This document shows positions 1-9,290 of a DNA stretch of 64,000 bases, in pieces (position 1 is the stretch's first letter; each line of letters starts with the position of its first letter). The position numbers and the translations under genes are program-made. Origin of the DNA: Morganella psychrotolerans (GTDB taxonomy: Bacteria; Pseudomonadota; Gammaproteobacteria; Enterobacterales; Enterobacteriaceae); assembly GCF_001676155.1 (NCBI RefSeq), contig NZ_LZEW01000023.1:62001-126000 (forward strand), in the 5' to 3' direction. The notes beneath the pieces were generated by a model that worked only from the letters and a program-made list of their open reading frames with translations, was not told the DNA's origin and made no database searches.

Positions 1-80
1 GGCAATAATAATGCCCAGCTAATCATAATCAACCCGTTCATTTGTCCCTGTATCTTCCATGTCGTTTTTCTTTTTTCCAT
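1..80 (-). CDS. N-terminal fragment of an unidentified gene running off the left edge
   Basis: A minus-strand frame opens with ATG at 80-78 and stays open for 26 codons to the window edge. The peptide begins MEKRKTTW and becomes hydrophobic (GLIMISWALLL), as expected for a membrane protein or signal anchor. No product is recognised and the rest lies outside. It would be divergent from rsmE, with about 210 bases between them. It could also be a chance frame. Confidence 0.3.
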   Translation of the reverse strand, partial: MEKRKTTWKIQGQMNGLIMISWALLL

Positions 81-293
81 AGCATTCAGCCTGCCCGACA
101 CCGGCTGAAAATGCCCGGGATTTTCCCTGTTTTCATCTGAATTACATTTTTTTTTCAGTCTGCCACGCAATAATGACCGTTGAGATCCGTGCTATGATCC
201 CGGTCAAAAGCTTGCAGTGAAGATCCCCCCTCTATTATCATGGGGCAATGTGTATAAACCGGCAGCCGCCGGCAGAACGTAAAGGATATTTTC

Positions 294-1025
294 ATGCGTA
301 TTCCGCGCATTTATCACCCTGCCTCCTTAACACCGGGTATGGTCACAAACCTGACTGATGATGGCGCAAACCACGTTTCCCGGGTTCTCCGGATGAAAAC
401 CGGCTATTCACTGATCCTGTTTAATGGTTCCGACAAAATTTTTAATGCTGAAATTGCCGATACGGGCAAAAAGAATGTCGCTGTCCGTATTCTGGATGAA
501 CAGGAAGATAACCGTGAATCACCGCTGAATATTCATCTGGGACAGGTCATGTCCCGTGGTGAAAAAATGGAATTTACCATTCAGAAATCGGTTGAACTGG
601 GCGTTCAGATTATTACCCCCCTGATCTCTGAGCGTTGTGGTGTTAAACTCGATGGTGAACGACTGGAGAAAAAACAGCAGCAGTGGCAGAAAATTGCTAT
701 CGCCGCCTGCGAACAGTGCGGACGTAACGTTATCCCGGTGATCCGCCCGGTACAGTCCCTGGAAGACTGGTGTGCGGAAACCGACGATGCGCTGAAAATT
801 AATTTACATCCGCGCGCCTCACAAAGTATCAATACGCTGCCCGCAGAAACGGCTAAAGTACGCTTGCTGATTGGTCCTGAAGGCGGGCTGTCCGCAGAGG
901 AAATCGCAATGACAGCCGGTCATCAGTTCACGGATATTTTATTGGGTCCGCGTGTGTTACGTACAGAAACTACCGCGCTCACTGCAATCACTGCATTGCA
1001 GGTGCGTTTCGGCGATCTGGGTTAA
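294..1025 (+). CDS. rsmE: 16S rRNA (uracil-1498-N3)-methyltransferase RsmE
   Basis: This enzyme methylates N3 of U1498 in helix 44 of 16S rRNA, using S-adenosylmethionine, on the assembled 30S subunit. The 243-residue protein has the family's N-terminal PUA-like part (MRIPRIYHP start) and the C-terminal SPOUT knot signatures IGPEGGLS near residue 192 and [14 protein letters not shown] near 218, which form the cofactor pocket. AAAGGA lies just upstream of the ATG. gshB follows after 9 bases, and rsmE-gshB-yqgE-ruvX is the usual enterobacterial cluster. Length is normal and nothing is odd. Confidence 0.97.
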   Translation: MRIPRIYHPASLTPGMVTNLTDDGANHVSRVLRMKTGYSLILFNGSDKIFNAEIADTGKKNVAVRILDEQEDNRESPLNIHLGQVMSRGEKMEFTIQKSVELGVQIITPLISERCGVKLDGERLEKKQQQWQKIAIAACEQCGRNVIPVIRPVQSLEDWCAETDDALKINLHPRASQSINTLPAETAKVRLLIGPEGGLSAEEIAMTAGHQFTDILLGPRVLRTETTALTAITALQVRFGDLG

Positions 1026-1034
1026 GGAGATAAA

Positions 1035-1985
1035 ATGATTAAGCTCGGTATTGTGATGGATCCTATCGATTCCATCAAAATCAAAAAAGACACCAGTTTC
1101 GCGATGCTGCTTGAAGCACAGCGCCGTGGTTATGAAATCCATTATATGGAGATGAACGATCTTTATCTGCATCAGGGCGTTGCCCGTGCCCGCACCCGTA
1201 CACTGACGGTCAAAGAAGACCCGGCGGGCTGGTATCAGTTTGGTACGGAGCAGGATATCGAACTGGGGACACTCAATACCATTCTGATGCGCAAAGATCC
1301 GCCGTTTGATACTGAATTTATCTACGCTACCTATATCCTGGAACGCGCAGAAAGCGCCGGTTCTTTGATAGTGAACAAACCGCAAAGCCTGCGTGACTGT
1401 AATGAAAAACTGTTCACCGCCTGGTTTGCCGATTTGACACCGGACACCCTGGTCACCCGCAGTGAACAGCGCCTGCGTGATTTCCATAAAAAACACGGCG
1501 ATGTGATTTTCAAACCGCTTGACGGTATGGGCGGCGCGTCCATTTTCCGCCTGAAACAAGATGATCCGAATGTCGGTGTGATTATTGAAACCCTGACCAA
1601 TCATGGTCACACATTCTGTATGGCACAAAATTTCCTGCCTGCTATTAAAGACGGTGACAAACGCATTCTGATGGTGGATGGCGAGCCGGTTCCTTACTGC
1701 CTGGCACGTATTCCGGCAAAAGGTGAAACCCGCGGTAACTTAGCTGCCGGTGGTCACGGTGAAGTGCGCCCGCTGACTGAGAGCGATTGGGCGATAGCCC
1801 GCAGTGTTGCGCCGGTTCTTAAAGAAAAAGGTCTGATTTTTGTCGGACTGGATGTTATTGGTGACCGTCTGACTGAAATCAACGTAACCAGCCCGACCTG
1901 CGCCCGTGAAATTGAAGCCGCGCATCCGGATGTGTCTGTTACCGGTATGCTGATGGATGCGATTGAAAAGCGTCTCGGCCGGTAA
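1035..1985 (+). CDS. gshB: Glutathione synthetase
   Basis: GshB joins gamma-glutamylcysteine and glycine with ATP to make glutathione, the second step of the cytoplasmic pathway. The protein has 316 residues, the family size, with the N-terminal MIKLGIVMDPI strand, an ATP-grasp region containing KPLDGMGGASIFR near residue 157, and the metal/ligand end motif EINVTSPTC near 280. GGAG precedes the ATG. It sits 9 bases after rsmE and is likely co-transcribed with it and with yqgE and ruvX downstream. Confidence 0.98.
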   Translation: MIKLGIVMDPIDSIKIKKDTSFAMLLEAQRRGYEIHYMEMNDLYLHQGVARARTRTLTVKEDPAGWYQFGTEQDIELGTLNTILMRKDPPFDTEFIYATYILERAESAGSLIVNKPQSLRDCNEKLFTAWFADLTPDTLVTRSEQRLRDFHKKHGDVIFKPLDGMGGASIFRLKQDDPNVGVIIETLTNHGHTFCMAQNFLPAIKDGDKRILMVDGEPVPYCLARIPAKGETRGNLAAGGHGEVRPLTESDWAIARSVAPVLKEKGLIFVGLDVIGDRLTEINVTSPTCAREIEAAHPDVSVTGMLMDAIEKRLGR

Positions 1986-2076
1986 CCTGACACACGCCGT
2001 TGCGCCATCCTTCCACTTATACCCGCAGTCCGGTGTCTGATTCCCGGTCTGCGGGGCTGATACAGAAAAGAAGGTT

Positions 2077-2640
2077 ATGAACTTACAACATCATTTTCTC
2101 ATCGCGATGCCCTCACTGAATGATCCTTATTTCGGGCGTTCGGTTGTCTATCTGTGTGAACACAATGAAAACGGGGCAATGGGACTTGTGATCAATAAGC
2201 CGATAGAGCAGCTTTCTGTCGGCAAAATTTTACAGAAACTGAAGATTTCACCGGAAACCCGCGATGAAAATCTGTCACTTGAAAAGCCGGTTCTTGTCGG
2301 CGGACCGGTTTCTGAAGAGCACGGTTTTGTACTGCACTCCGGCGATCAGGAATACGCGGCCAGCACACGCCTCGCCGATGATTTGTTTCTGACCACGTCG
2401 AAAGATGTGCTTGAAGCGCTGGGAACATCACGCCAGCCCGCCCGTTATCTGATGACACTCGGATATGCCAGTTGGACAGCCGGTCAGCTGGAGCGCGAAA
2501 TCATGGAAAACAGCTGGCTGGTAGCTGATGCCAGTCAAAACCTGATTTTCCGTACACCGTTGCCGGATCGCTGGCGTGACGCCGCTGCCGCAATCGGCGT
2601 GAATATCTATACTATTGCACCACAGGCCGGACATGCATAA
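2077..2640 (+). CDS. yqgE: UPF0301/AlgH-family protein YqgE
   Basis: A 187-residue member of the YqgE/AlgH family (DUF179), a cytoplasmic protein whose biochemical role is not settled. Family marks are the start [14 protein letters not shown], the [18 protein letters not shown] segment near 26-43 and VLVGGPV near 71. It is full length. The stop codon shares one base with the ruvX start (TAATG), so the two are translationally coupled, as in other enterobacteria. Confidence 0.95.
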   Translation: MNLQHHFLIAMPSLNDPYFGRSVVYLCEHNENGAMGLVINKPIEQLSVGKILQKLKISPETRDENLSLEKPVLVGGPVSEEHGFVLHSGDQEYAASTRLADDLFLTTSKDVLEALGTSRQPARYLMTLGYASWTAGQLEREIMENSWLVADASQNLIFRTPLPDRWRDAAAAIGVNIYTIAPQAGHA

Positions 2641-3065
2641 TGAGTAATAATACGGTTATTTCCTTTGATTTCGGCACCAAAAGTATCGGCGTTGCCGTCG
2701 GTCAGACGATCACCGGCACCGCCCGCCCGCTGGCCGCACTGAAAGCCCGTGAGGGTATTCCTGACTGGGAACTGATTGGCGCTATTTTCCGTGAATGGCT
2801 GCCGGATTATGTCGTCGTCGGTCTGCCCCTGAATATGGATGGCACTGAGCAACTGGTGACTAACCAGGCGAAGAAATTTGCCAACCGCCTGCACGGACGC
2901 TTTGGCATTCGCGCCGAATTGCATGACGAACGGCTCAGTACGGTCGAGGCCCGCGCAACGCTGTTTGCCGGTGGCGGTTACCGCGCACTCGGAAAAGACA
3001 AAGTCGATTCAGCCTCCGCAGTCATTATCCTCGAAAGCTGGTTTGAACAGCTTTACGGCGGGTAA
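2640..3065 (+). CDS. ruvX: Putative pre-16S rRNA nuclease / Holliday junction resolvase-like protein
   Basis: A 141-residue YqgF/RuvX protein with an RNase H-like fold, implicated in 5' maturation of 16S rRNA. The acidic catalytic framework is visible: [12 protein letters not shown] near residue 10, DERLST near 98 and [12 protein letters not shown] near 120. The ATG overlaps the yqgE stop by one base. The next gene, yggR, converges on its 3' end 18 bases away. Confidence 0.96.
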   Translation: MSNNTVISFDFGTKSIGVAVGQTITGTARPLAALKAREGIPDWELIGAIFREWLPDYVVVGLPLNMDGTEQLVTNQAKKFANRLHGRFGIRAELHDERLSTVEARATLFAGGGYRALGKDKVDSASAVIILESWFEQLYGG

Positions 3066-3083
3066 ACCCACCCTCTGCGCGCG

Positions 3084-4115
3084 TTATCCCGCACTCCACG
3101 CCGGTATGGTATCTGCCCCGCAGGGCAGGTCGCCCCGGCTCTGCCGCCATTGCAGACATTGCTCTTCTGTCATCATTCCCAGTTGTGCGCCCGTCTGCTG
3201 ATGGGTGGCAATCTGATATGATTTATCATCGCGGATCAGACTGGCTACCGCCGGGGTATTAATCAGCACATCAAACAGCGCACAACGCCCTCCGCCTTGT
3301 TTTGCAATCAGATGCTGACTCAGCACCGCCACCAGACTGCCCGCCAACTGACTGCACACCCGCGCCTTCTCCGTGCCGCTGAAAACATCAGTCAACCGCT
3401 CAATGGCAGCGACTGCACCCCGGGTATGCAATGTGCTCAATACCAGATGCCCGGTTTCCGCCGCCGTCAGCGCCAGGCGGATAGTGGCTTCATCACGCAG
3501 TTCCCCCAGCAAAATCACATCCGGGTCCTGACGCAGTACGGCTTTCAGTGCCTGCTGATAATCCGCACAATCCCTGCCAATTTCCCGCTGACGGATAAGC
3601 GATTGCCTGCCGGTATGGCGGAATTCAACCGGATCCTCCAGGGTAATAATATGCCGTCGGCAGTGCTGGTTAAGGTGATTGATAAGTGCCGCCAGTGTGC
3701 TCGATTTTCCGCTGCCGGTGGCACCTGTGACTAAAATCAACCCGCTGTTTGTCTTAGTGATAAGGTCGGCAAATACCGGCGGCGCACTGATATCCTCCAG
3801 TGTCGGAACGCAAGGGCTAATCAGGCGGACAGCAGCATTGAGATGCCCGCCCGCCTGAAAAATATTCGCCCGTAAAGGTTGATCACGGATAAACAACGCA
3901 AGATCCGCCTGCCCCTTTGTCATCAATTTATGGTAATTTGCCTCGTCGAGGATCGTCTTTACCCAGCAATGTAATGCATCTTCTGTCACAACCGCGCAGT
4001 GTGTTTGTGAAAAAAGCTGACCGTCAACCCGTAAAACCGGCACCTGATTCACACAAAGGTGCAGATCGGATGCATTATGCTTTACACTAAGGCCGATTAA
4101 ATTATCCATATTCAT
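3084..4115 (-). CDS. yggR: PilT/GspE-family ATPase YggR
   Basis: A 343-residue hexameric secretion/retraction ATPase of the PilT type. The N-terminal PAS-like part contains NASDLHL (residues 14-20). Walker A is GATGSGKSS (131-139), the Walker B region is DPDVILLGELRD (197-208), and the His box is AAETGHLVLSTLH (218-230). No pilus genes are nearby, so it is an orphan as in E. coli, with unknown partners. Its ATG lies only 21 bases from the divergent yggS ATG, so the two promoters must overlap the opposite gene or give very short leaders. Confidence 0.92.
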   Translation of the reverse strand: MNMDNLIGLSVKHNASDLHLCVNQVPVLRVDGQLFSQTHCAVVTEDALHCWVKTILDEANYHKLMTKGQADLALFIRDQPLRANIFQAGGHLNAAVRLISPCVPTLEDISAPPVFADLITKTNSGLILVTGATGSGKSSTLAALINHLNQHCRRHIITLEDPVEFRHTGRQSLIRQREIGRDCADYQQALKAVLRQDPDVILLGELRDEATIRLALTAAETGHLVLSTLHTRGAVAAIERLTDVFSGTEKARVCSQLAGSLVAVLSQHLIAKQGGGRCALFDVLINTPAVASLIRDDKSYQIATHQQTGAQLGMMTEEQCLQWRQSRGDLPCGADTIPAWSAG

Positions 4116-4136
4116 TAGGTTATCTCCCGGATCATC

Positions 4137-4835
4137 ATGAAACTAATTAAAGACAATCTGACAGAAATCAGAGAACGGATAAGCGCAACAGCACAAAAAT
4201 GCGGGCGTGATCCACAGACAATCACCTTACTTGCCGTCAGTAAAACCAAACCTGTGAGCGCACTCGAAGAAGCGATAAATGCAGGGCAATTATGCTTTGG
4301 TGAAAATTATGTGCAGGAAGGCGTTGAAAAAATTGAATATTTCGCCGAAAACGATCATCTTGCATGGCACTTTATCGGCCCGTTACAGTCTAATAAAAGT
4401 CGCCCGGTCGCTGAACATTTTGACTGGTGCCACACGGTTGACCGGTTAAAAATAGCACAACGCCTGAGTGACCAGCGCCCGGCAGACAAAGCACCGCTGA
4501 ATGTACTTATTCAGATAAACATCAGCGATGAAAACAGCAAATCCGGGATAACCTTAACGGAGCTTCCGGCACTGGCTGAACAGGTGTCCACCCTGCCAAA
4601 TATCTGCCTGCGCGGATTGATGGCAATACCGGCGCCGGAATCTGACCCGGCACGGCAATGCGCGGTCTTCCGTCAGATGGAAACTGCATTTCATGAATTA
4701 CAGGCGCTGTATCCGCAGATTGATACATTATCGATGGGTATGACGGATGATATGGACGCCGCGATCACCTGCGGATCCACTATGGTTCGCATCGGAACCG
4801 CAATTTTCGGTGCACGTAACTATTCCGTGTCGTAA
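4137..4835 (+). CDS. yggS: Pyridoxal phosphate homeostasis protein YggS (PLPBP family)
   Basis: A 232-residue PLP-binding protein with a single alanine-racemase-like barrel. It buffers pyridoxal phosphate in the cytoplasm and is not itself an enzyme. The PLP lysine is in AVSKTKP near residue 36. FGENYVQE, WHFIGPLQSNK, the SMGMTDDMDAAI loop and the terminal STMVRIGTAIFGAR are all present. It starts a run of + strand genes (yggT, rdgB, hemW). Confidence 0.95.
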   Translation: MKLIKDNLTEIRERISATAQKCGRDPQTITLLAVSKTKPVSALEEAINAGQLCFGENYVQEGVEKIEYFAENDHLAWHFIGPLQSNKSRPVAEHFDWCHTVDRLKIAQRLSDQRPADKAPLNVLIQINISDENSKSGITLTELPALAEQVSTLPNICLRGLMAIPAPESDPARQCAVFRQMETAFHELQALYPQIDTLSMGMTDDMDAAITCGSTMVRIGTAIFGARNYSVS

Positions 4836-4917
4836 TCATCCTGTATCCTGACGCTGATTATTGCCGATCCGTTTTATCACGAACCCGTTATTTTGTTTTT
4901 TGCCAAGGACTTCACCG

Positions 4918-5466
4918 ATGCAAACGCTGAATTTTATTGTTACCACGTTCCTGCACGTTTACGCCACTATTTTGCTGTTGCGTGTCTGGATGCAATGGGT
5001 CAGAGCGGATTTCTATAATCCGTTCGCCCAGTTTGTTGTAAAAGCAACCCAGCCGGTTGTCCGTCCGCTGCGCCGCATTTTACCGTCAGTTGGCCCGATT
5101 GATACGGCTTCCGTGGTTGTTGCTTACATCGCAATTTTGCTGAAAACCCTCTTTCCGTGGCTTCTGATGGGAATGCAGGGACAGCTCGGCGCACTGATGC
5201 TGCTGCTGGCTCTCTTTAATCTTATCTATCTTGCCGGTATGACTGTCTTCTGGGTCATTCTGGGACGCGCACTGTTGAGCTGGTTCAGCCAGGGACGCAA
5301 CCCGGTGGATTATGTTCTGATGCAGCTGACAGAACCGCTGATGGCACCATTCCGTCGTATTATCCCGCCGATGGGCGGCATTGATTTCTCCGCAATGATT
5401 GTTATTTTTATTCTTTATGCACTGAACTATCTCTACAGCGATATCGTTCAGTGGGTACTTCTCTGA
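4918..5466 (+). CDS. yggT: YggT-family integral membrane protein
   Basis: A 182-residue inner membrane protein made of two YggT repeats, each with a hydrophobic segment followed by an 'R.I.P..G.ID' motif (RRILPSVGPID and RRIIPPMGGID). Function is not established; loss affects osmotic tolerance in E. coli relatives. I chose the ATG at 4918 because AAGGA stands just upstream and the peptide MQTLNFIVTTF is the family start. A longer in-frame TTG at 4861 has no ribosome site. rdgB follows 12 bases later. Confidence 0.92.
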   Translation: MQTLNFIVTTFLHVYATILLLRVWMQWVRADFYNPFAQFVVKATQPVVRPLRRILPSVGPIDTASVVVAYIAILLKTLFPWLLMGMQGQLGALMLLLALFNLIYLAGMTVFWVILGRALLSWFSQGRNPVDYVLMQLTEPLMAPFRRIIPPMGGIDFSAMIVIFILYALNYLYSDIVQWVLL

Positions 5467-5478
5467 TCAGGTTGTGAT

Positions 5479-6075
5479 ATGAGCCGGAAAATTGTTTTAG
5501 CTACCGGAAATGCCGGAAAAGTGCGCGAAATGGCGTCATTACTGGCAGCGGTTGGTATGGATGTGGTTGCGCAGACTGAACTGGGAGTGGGTCCGGTTGA
5601 AGAAACCGGACTGACCTTTGTTGAAAATGCCATTATCAAAGCCCGTTATGCCGCAAAAGTGACAGGATTAGCGGCGATCGCCGATGATTCCGGCATTTCG
5701 GTGGATTATCTCGGCGGTGCGCCGGGGATCTACTCTGCCCGCTATGCAGGACAGGATGGCAACGACGGTGCCAATATGGTGAAATTGCTGAATGCCCTTG
5801 ACGGTGTTCCCGCAGAGCAACGTCAGGCGCAGTTTAACTGTGTACTGGTGTATATGCGCCATGAATCAGACCCGACACCCATTATTTGTCACGGACGCTG
5901 GCACGGGATGATTGCAGAACAGGCACAGGGCGACGGCGGTTTTGGCTATGACCCCGTTTTCTGGTTACCGGAACTGAACAAAACAGCGGCACAGTTGCGC
6001 CCGGAAGAGAAACAGGCAATATCTCACCGCGGCCATGCGCTGACACTGCTGCTGGAAGCCCTGCGCAATGGATAA
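5479..6075 (+). CDS. rdgB: XTP/dITP pyrophosphatase (non-canonical purine NTP hydrolase)
   Basis: RdgB hydrolyses XTP, ITP and dITP to monophosphate and pyrophosphate, keeping deaminated purines out of nucleic acid. The 198-residue protein shows [12 protein letters not shown] (start), [12 protein letters not shown] near 37, the metal and base site [20 protein letters not shown] near 69, and [11 protein letters not shown] near 154. All catalytic segments are intact. It overlaps hemW by 8 bases, indicating coupled translation. Confidence 0.97.
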   Translation: MSRKIVLATGNAGKVREMASLLAAVGMDVVAQTELGVGPVEETGLTFVENAIIKARYAAKVTGLAAIADDSGISVDYLGGAPGIYSARYAGQDGNDGANMVKLLNALDGVPAEQRQAQFNCVLVYMRHESDPTPIICHGRWHGMIAEQAQGDGGFGYDPVFWLPELNKTAAQLRPEEKQAISHRGHALTLLLEALRNG

Positions 6076-7240
6076 GCTTCCTCCGCTCAGTCTGTATATC
6101 CATATTCCGTGGTGTGTTCAGAAGTGTCCGTACTGTGATTTCAACTCTCACGCGCTTAAAGGTGAGGTGCCGCATGATGATTATGTGGCACACCTGCTGG
6201 CGGATTTAGATGCTGACCTGCCCCTGGTTCCCGGGCGGGAGATCCGCACTATTTTTATCGGCGGAGGCACACCCAGCCTGCTGAGTGCAGAGGCAATGCA
6301 AAACCTGATGGACGGCGTACGTGCGCGAATTCCGGTTGCCGCAGATGCAGAAGTGACAATGGAAGCCAATCCGGGTACGGTCGAAGCGGATCGCTTCAGT
6401 GGCTATCAGCGCGCCGGTATCAACCGGATTTCGATTGGCGTGCAGAGCTTCGGCGATGACAAACTTATCCGCCTGGGACGTATTCATGATGCAGGTGAAG
6501 CCAAACGGGCGGCACGGCTGGCGGCGACACTCGGGCTTCGCAGCTTTAACCTCGATCTGATGCACGGCCTGCCGGATCAGACTCTGGATGAAGCACTGAA
6601 TGACCTGCGACAGGCAATCGAATTATCCCCGCCGCACCTGTCCTGGTATCAGCTGACGATTGAACCGAACACCGGCTTCGGCTCCCGCCCGCCGGTTCTG
6701 CCGGATGACGACCTGCTGTGGGATATCTTCTCCGGGGGACATCAGTTACTGACACAGGCAGGCTATGTGCAGTATGAAACCTCCGCTTATGCAAAGCCGG
6801 GCTTTCAGTGTCAGCACAATCTCAATTACTGGCGTTTCGGGGATTATCTGGGCATCGGCTGCGGCGCACACGGTAAGATTTCATTTGACGACGGGCGCAT
6901 TCTGCGGACAGTCAAAACCAAACACCCGCGCGGCTATATGGGCGGGCGCTATATGGATAAACAGCATGACGTGGAGCAGGACGATCGTCCGTTTGAGTTC
7001 TTTATGAACCGCTTCCGGCTGCTGGAAACGATGCCGCGCAGTGATTTCACCAATTATACCGGTCTGCCTGAATCCGTGATCCGCCCGCAGCTTGATGCAG
7101 CTCTGGCGGCAGGTGAAATCAGGGAAACGCAAACGCACTGGCAAATTACCGAACACGGAAAGTTATTCCTCAATACCTTACTTGAGCGTTTTTTTATAAC
7201 CGCTTTTATAATAAAGAAAACCCGGTGGCTATTCACATAA
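6068..7240 (+). CDS. hemW: Radical SAM heme chaperone HemW (C-terminus probably misframed)
   Basis: HemW is a radical SAM, heme-binding protein that passes heme to respiratory enzymes. It is often misnamed oxygen-independent coproporphyrinogen oxidase. The cluster motif is CVQKCPYC (C16, C20, C23) followed by DF rather than the CxC of true HemN. FIGGGTPS and [10 protein letters not shown] follow. The listed 390-residue frame ends in a positively charged tail that runs into the terminator stem, with its stop in the loop. Removing one T from the run of seven at 7189-7195 ends the protein at ERFL with a stop near 7197, upstream of the terminator. I think this is the true end. Confidence 0.93.
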   Translation: MDKLPPLSLYIHIPWCVQKCPYCDFNSHALKGEVPHDDYVAHLLADLDADLPLVPGREIRTIFIGGGTPSLLSAEAMQNLMDGVRARIPVAADAEVTMEANPGTVEADRFSGYQRAGINRISIGVQSFGDDKLIRLGRIHDAGEAKRAARLAATLGLRSFNLDLMHGLPDQTLDEALNDLRQAIELSPPHLSWYQLTIEPNTGFGSRPPVLPDDDLLWDIFSGGHQLLTQAGYVQYETSAYAKPGFQCQHNLNYWRFGDYLGIGCGAHGKISFDDGRILRTVKTKHPRGYMGGRYMDKQHDVEQDDRPFEFFMNRFRLLETMPRSDFTNYTGLPESVIRPQLDAALAAGEIRETQTHWQITEHGKLFLNTLLERFFITAFIIKKTRWLFT

Positions 7241-7256
7241 CCACCGGGCTTTTTAT
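7217..7256 (+). terminator. Rho-independent terminator of the yggS-hemW run
   Basis: The stem CCCGGTGG (7221-7228) pairs with CCACCGGG (7241-7248) across a 12-base loop and is followed by CTTTTTAT. It ends the + strand operon. It overlaps the apparent 3' end of hemW, which is one reason to doubt that end. Confidence 0.88.
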
Positions 7257-7275
7257 ATCACAGCTTTATGTCACT

Positions 7276-7399
7276 ATACCCAACGTCATTCAGGATGCAG
7301 GAAGGCGGCAAGGGAAGATAGACGGGGAGCATACACAAGTATGTGACCCGGCTGGCTGAGTGCGGCCAACGAACCTGCAGTTTGAATGAATAAGGGTAT
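7276..7399. repeat. ERIC/IRU-type intergenic repeat, copy 1
   Basis: A 124-bp imperfect palindrome with the ends ATACCCAACGTCATTC and GAATGAATAAGGGTAT. The core GGGGAGCATACACAAGTATG followed by TGACCCGG and GCCAACGAACCTGCAG matches the layout of enterobacterial ERIC elements. Five more copies are in the window. This one abuts the stop codon of the siderophore-binding protein and lies between convergent genes. Confidence 0.88.
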
Positions 7400-8356
7400 T
7401 ACAGTGCGCCTGCCACTGCCTGCACCTGACGGTTCAGACTGTCCAGCCCGCCACCGGAGAGATACCAGAGATCCGGTTGTAACACGATAATTTTTCCGTT
7501 TTTATACGCGTTGGTTTTTTTCACGCCATCTGTCTCAAATGCCGCTTTGTCCCACGCCCCTGCACCAATTGCCGCACTACGGTCAATCACCAGGATCACA
7601 TCCGGATTCAGTTCTGCCACCACGTCCGGCGTCAGCAGCATTCGTTTACCTTTTTCTGCATTTGCATCAACCGGGAGTTCTACGCCTGCGGCTTTAACAA
7701 CCTGGTAGACAACAGGTTGTTTATTCGGGAATAATTTTCCGTCATTGTGCAGCATGACCAGCACTTTTTTACCGGATTTCGCCGCTTTTTCCTGAGCCTG
7801 AACAATAGTTTTATTCAGTGTTGTCAGTGCTTCAGCCGTTTTTTTATCAATATCATAAAGCTGACCGATCAGCGCAATATTAGCTCGCGCTGCTTTCAGA
7901 TAATCATCACCACCGGTTCCCAGGTTTACTGTCGGTGCGATTTTGCTCAGCTCATCAAACGATTTTCCCTGACGCCCGGTTATCACAATCAGGTCCGGCT
8001 TCAGTTCTGCAATTTTAGCAAGATCCGGCGTTTTCATTCCGCCCGCATCAACCACATTACTGTTTACCTGCCCTTTCAGATACTCCGGCAGATTACTCAG
8101 CGGCAGCCCGGTGACATTGTCCGCCAGACCAAGCTGTTTCATGGTGTCATACACACCGAAATCAAACAGCACCACGCGGGCGGGTTTGCGTACAACGTCT
8201 GTTTTTCCTGACTGATGTTCAATGGTCAGTAACGGCGCTTTGCCCGCAACAGCGGTAATGTGATTAGGCGTATACTGCGGCGAAGTCTCTGCCTGCACGG
8301 ATGCGCTGACAAAACTTAAAAAAGGGATTAACACTAACGGAATGATTTTTTTTCAT
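7399..8356 (-). CDS. Periplasmic siderophore-binding protein, start codon out of frame
   Basis: An ABC-transporter substrate-binding protein of the iron-siderophore class (PF01497, CeuE/FatB/VctP-like), about 318 residues when restored. VVLFDFGVYDTMKQLGLADN and the ELKPDLIVITGRQ and ELNPDVILVIDRSAA segments are typical. A signal peptide ending in VSASVQA makes it soluble and periplasmic. The natural ATG at 8356 is followed by eight A (8346-8353 on +); seven are needed for the expected MKKIIPLVL leader, so as written translation could only begin at a GTG at 8334. No permease or ATPase gene is adjacent. A Fur box lies upstream, so iron control is likely. Confidence 0.82.
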
Positions 8357-8424
8357 GTTCCTGCCTGATTAAATGCGTTTAACGTCGCAATTCATTCTAG
8401 GGAGAAGAACAAACAAGTCAATCA

Positions 8425-8455
8425 AATAAGAATCATTATCATAACAATTATCATT
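8425..8455 (-). promoter_or_regulatory. Fur box upstream of the siderophore-binding protein
   Basis: The stretch contains repeated AATCATTATC / AATTATCATT units, which read as overlapping GATAATNATTATC-like arms and closely match the Fur operator. It is about 70 bases upstream of the siderophore-binding gene and would repress it when iron is plentiful. Confidence 0.8.
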
Positions 8456-8476
8456 AATTTGATGCAGATCGGCTAA

Positions 8477-8511
8477 AAAAAGGGTTACCGGCGCACAACA
8501 CACCGGTAACC
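8477..8511 (-). terminator. Terminator of yggN
   Basis: Read on the minus strand, GGTTACCGG pairs with CCGGTAACC around an 11-base loop and is followed by CTTTTTTTAG. It lies immediately past the yggN stop. Confidence 0.82.
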
Positions 8512-8516
8512 TTATT

Positions 8517-9245
8517 TTATTTAAGGGAATTAATCAGTTGAATACGCTGCTGCTCCAGTGTGGTCACTTTTCCGCACACCTGCCTGCTGAACTGTTTAAA
8601 CTCATCTTCCTGCTCATGAACTGCCTGCTGTAAAGATTTCTGTAATCCGTCCAGCCCGGCGAGCGCCGCACCGGCCCCCTGTTTTCCGCCACTCAGACCG
8701 GCAAGTAACTGTTTGCGGGCGATTTCGTTAATCGCATCCTGCAACATACCGCCCATGCGCTGCTGGATCTCCGCACGGCCTTCCAGCTCAACTTCTTTTA
8801 TCGCCAGATGATGAAATGCATATCCGTCCGGACGGGTTTCAATAATCCGGTTGATTTGTTTATTCAGGTCATTTTCCAGCAAGGGCAGATGGCTGCGCAA
8901 CTGGCTGTCAGAGCCCATTTCTTTGATCAATACTTTATCCAGTGCCTGACCCGCTTTTGCTATCCGGCTGGTCGCCTGCTGTTTTATCCACGGTACATCC
9001 TGACGCACGCCTGCCTGATAACGCTTCGCATCACTGCTTTGCGTACTGCTCAGTGTCAGCGATTTTCCGTCACGGGTAATTTGTCCGTCAGGGGTGATTT
9101 TCATCTCCCCGCTCTTCCCGGTGACCTGAACATAAGACGGCGTGATAACCAAATCATCTTTCGGGGTAACACTGCACTGATAACCTTCGGCGGAAGCCAG
9201 TGAAGCAGCCCCCAGGCTCAGAATGGCGATCCATTTGCGTAACAT
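8517..9245 (-). CDS. yggN: Periplasmic DUF2884 protein YggN
   Basis: A 242-residue exported protein of the YggN family (DUF2884), function unknown. It has a Sec signal peptide (MLRKWIAILSLGAASLASA) with the mature protein beginning EGYQCSV, then a mainly helical charged body. A family Cys (QVCGKVT) lies near the C-terminus. It is full length, ends at a good terminator and is followed upstream by glsB on the same strand. Confidence 0.9.
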   Translation of the reverse strand: MLRKWIAILSLGAASLASAEGYQCSVTPKDDLVITPSYVQVTGKSGEMKITPDGQITRDGKSLTLSSTQSSDAKRYQAGVRQDVPWIKQQATSRIAKAGQALDKVLIKEMGSDSQLRSHLPLLENDLNKQINRIIETRPDGYAFHHLAIKEVELEGRAEIQQRMGGMLQDAINEIARKQLLAGLSGGKQGAGAALAGLDGLQKSLQQAVHEQEDEFKQFSRQVCGKVTTLEQQRIQLINSLK

Positions 9246-9290
9246 AAATACTCCTGATTCTCAGACGGCGGACGCTGAACCCGGCCGGGT

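Noticed and set aside
957..1628. A 223-codon minus-strand frame opposite gshB
   Set aside because: It is the antisense of a clearly conserved gene, has no ribosome site and shows no family likeness.
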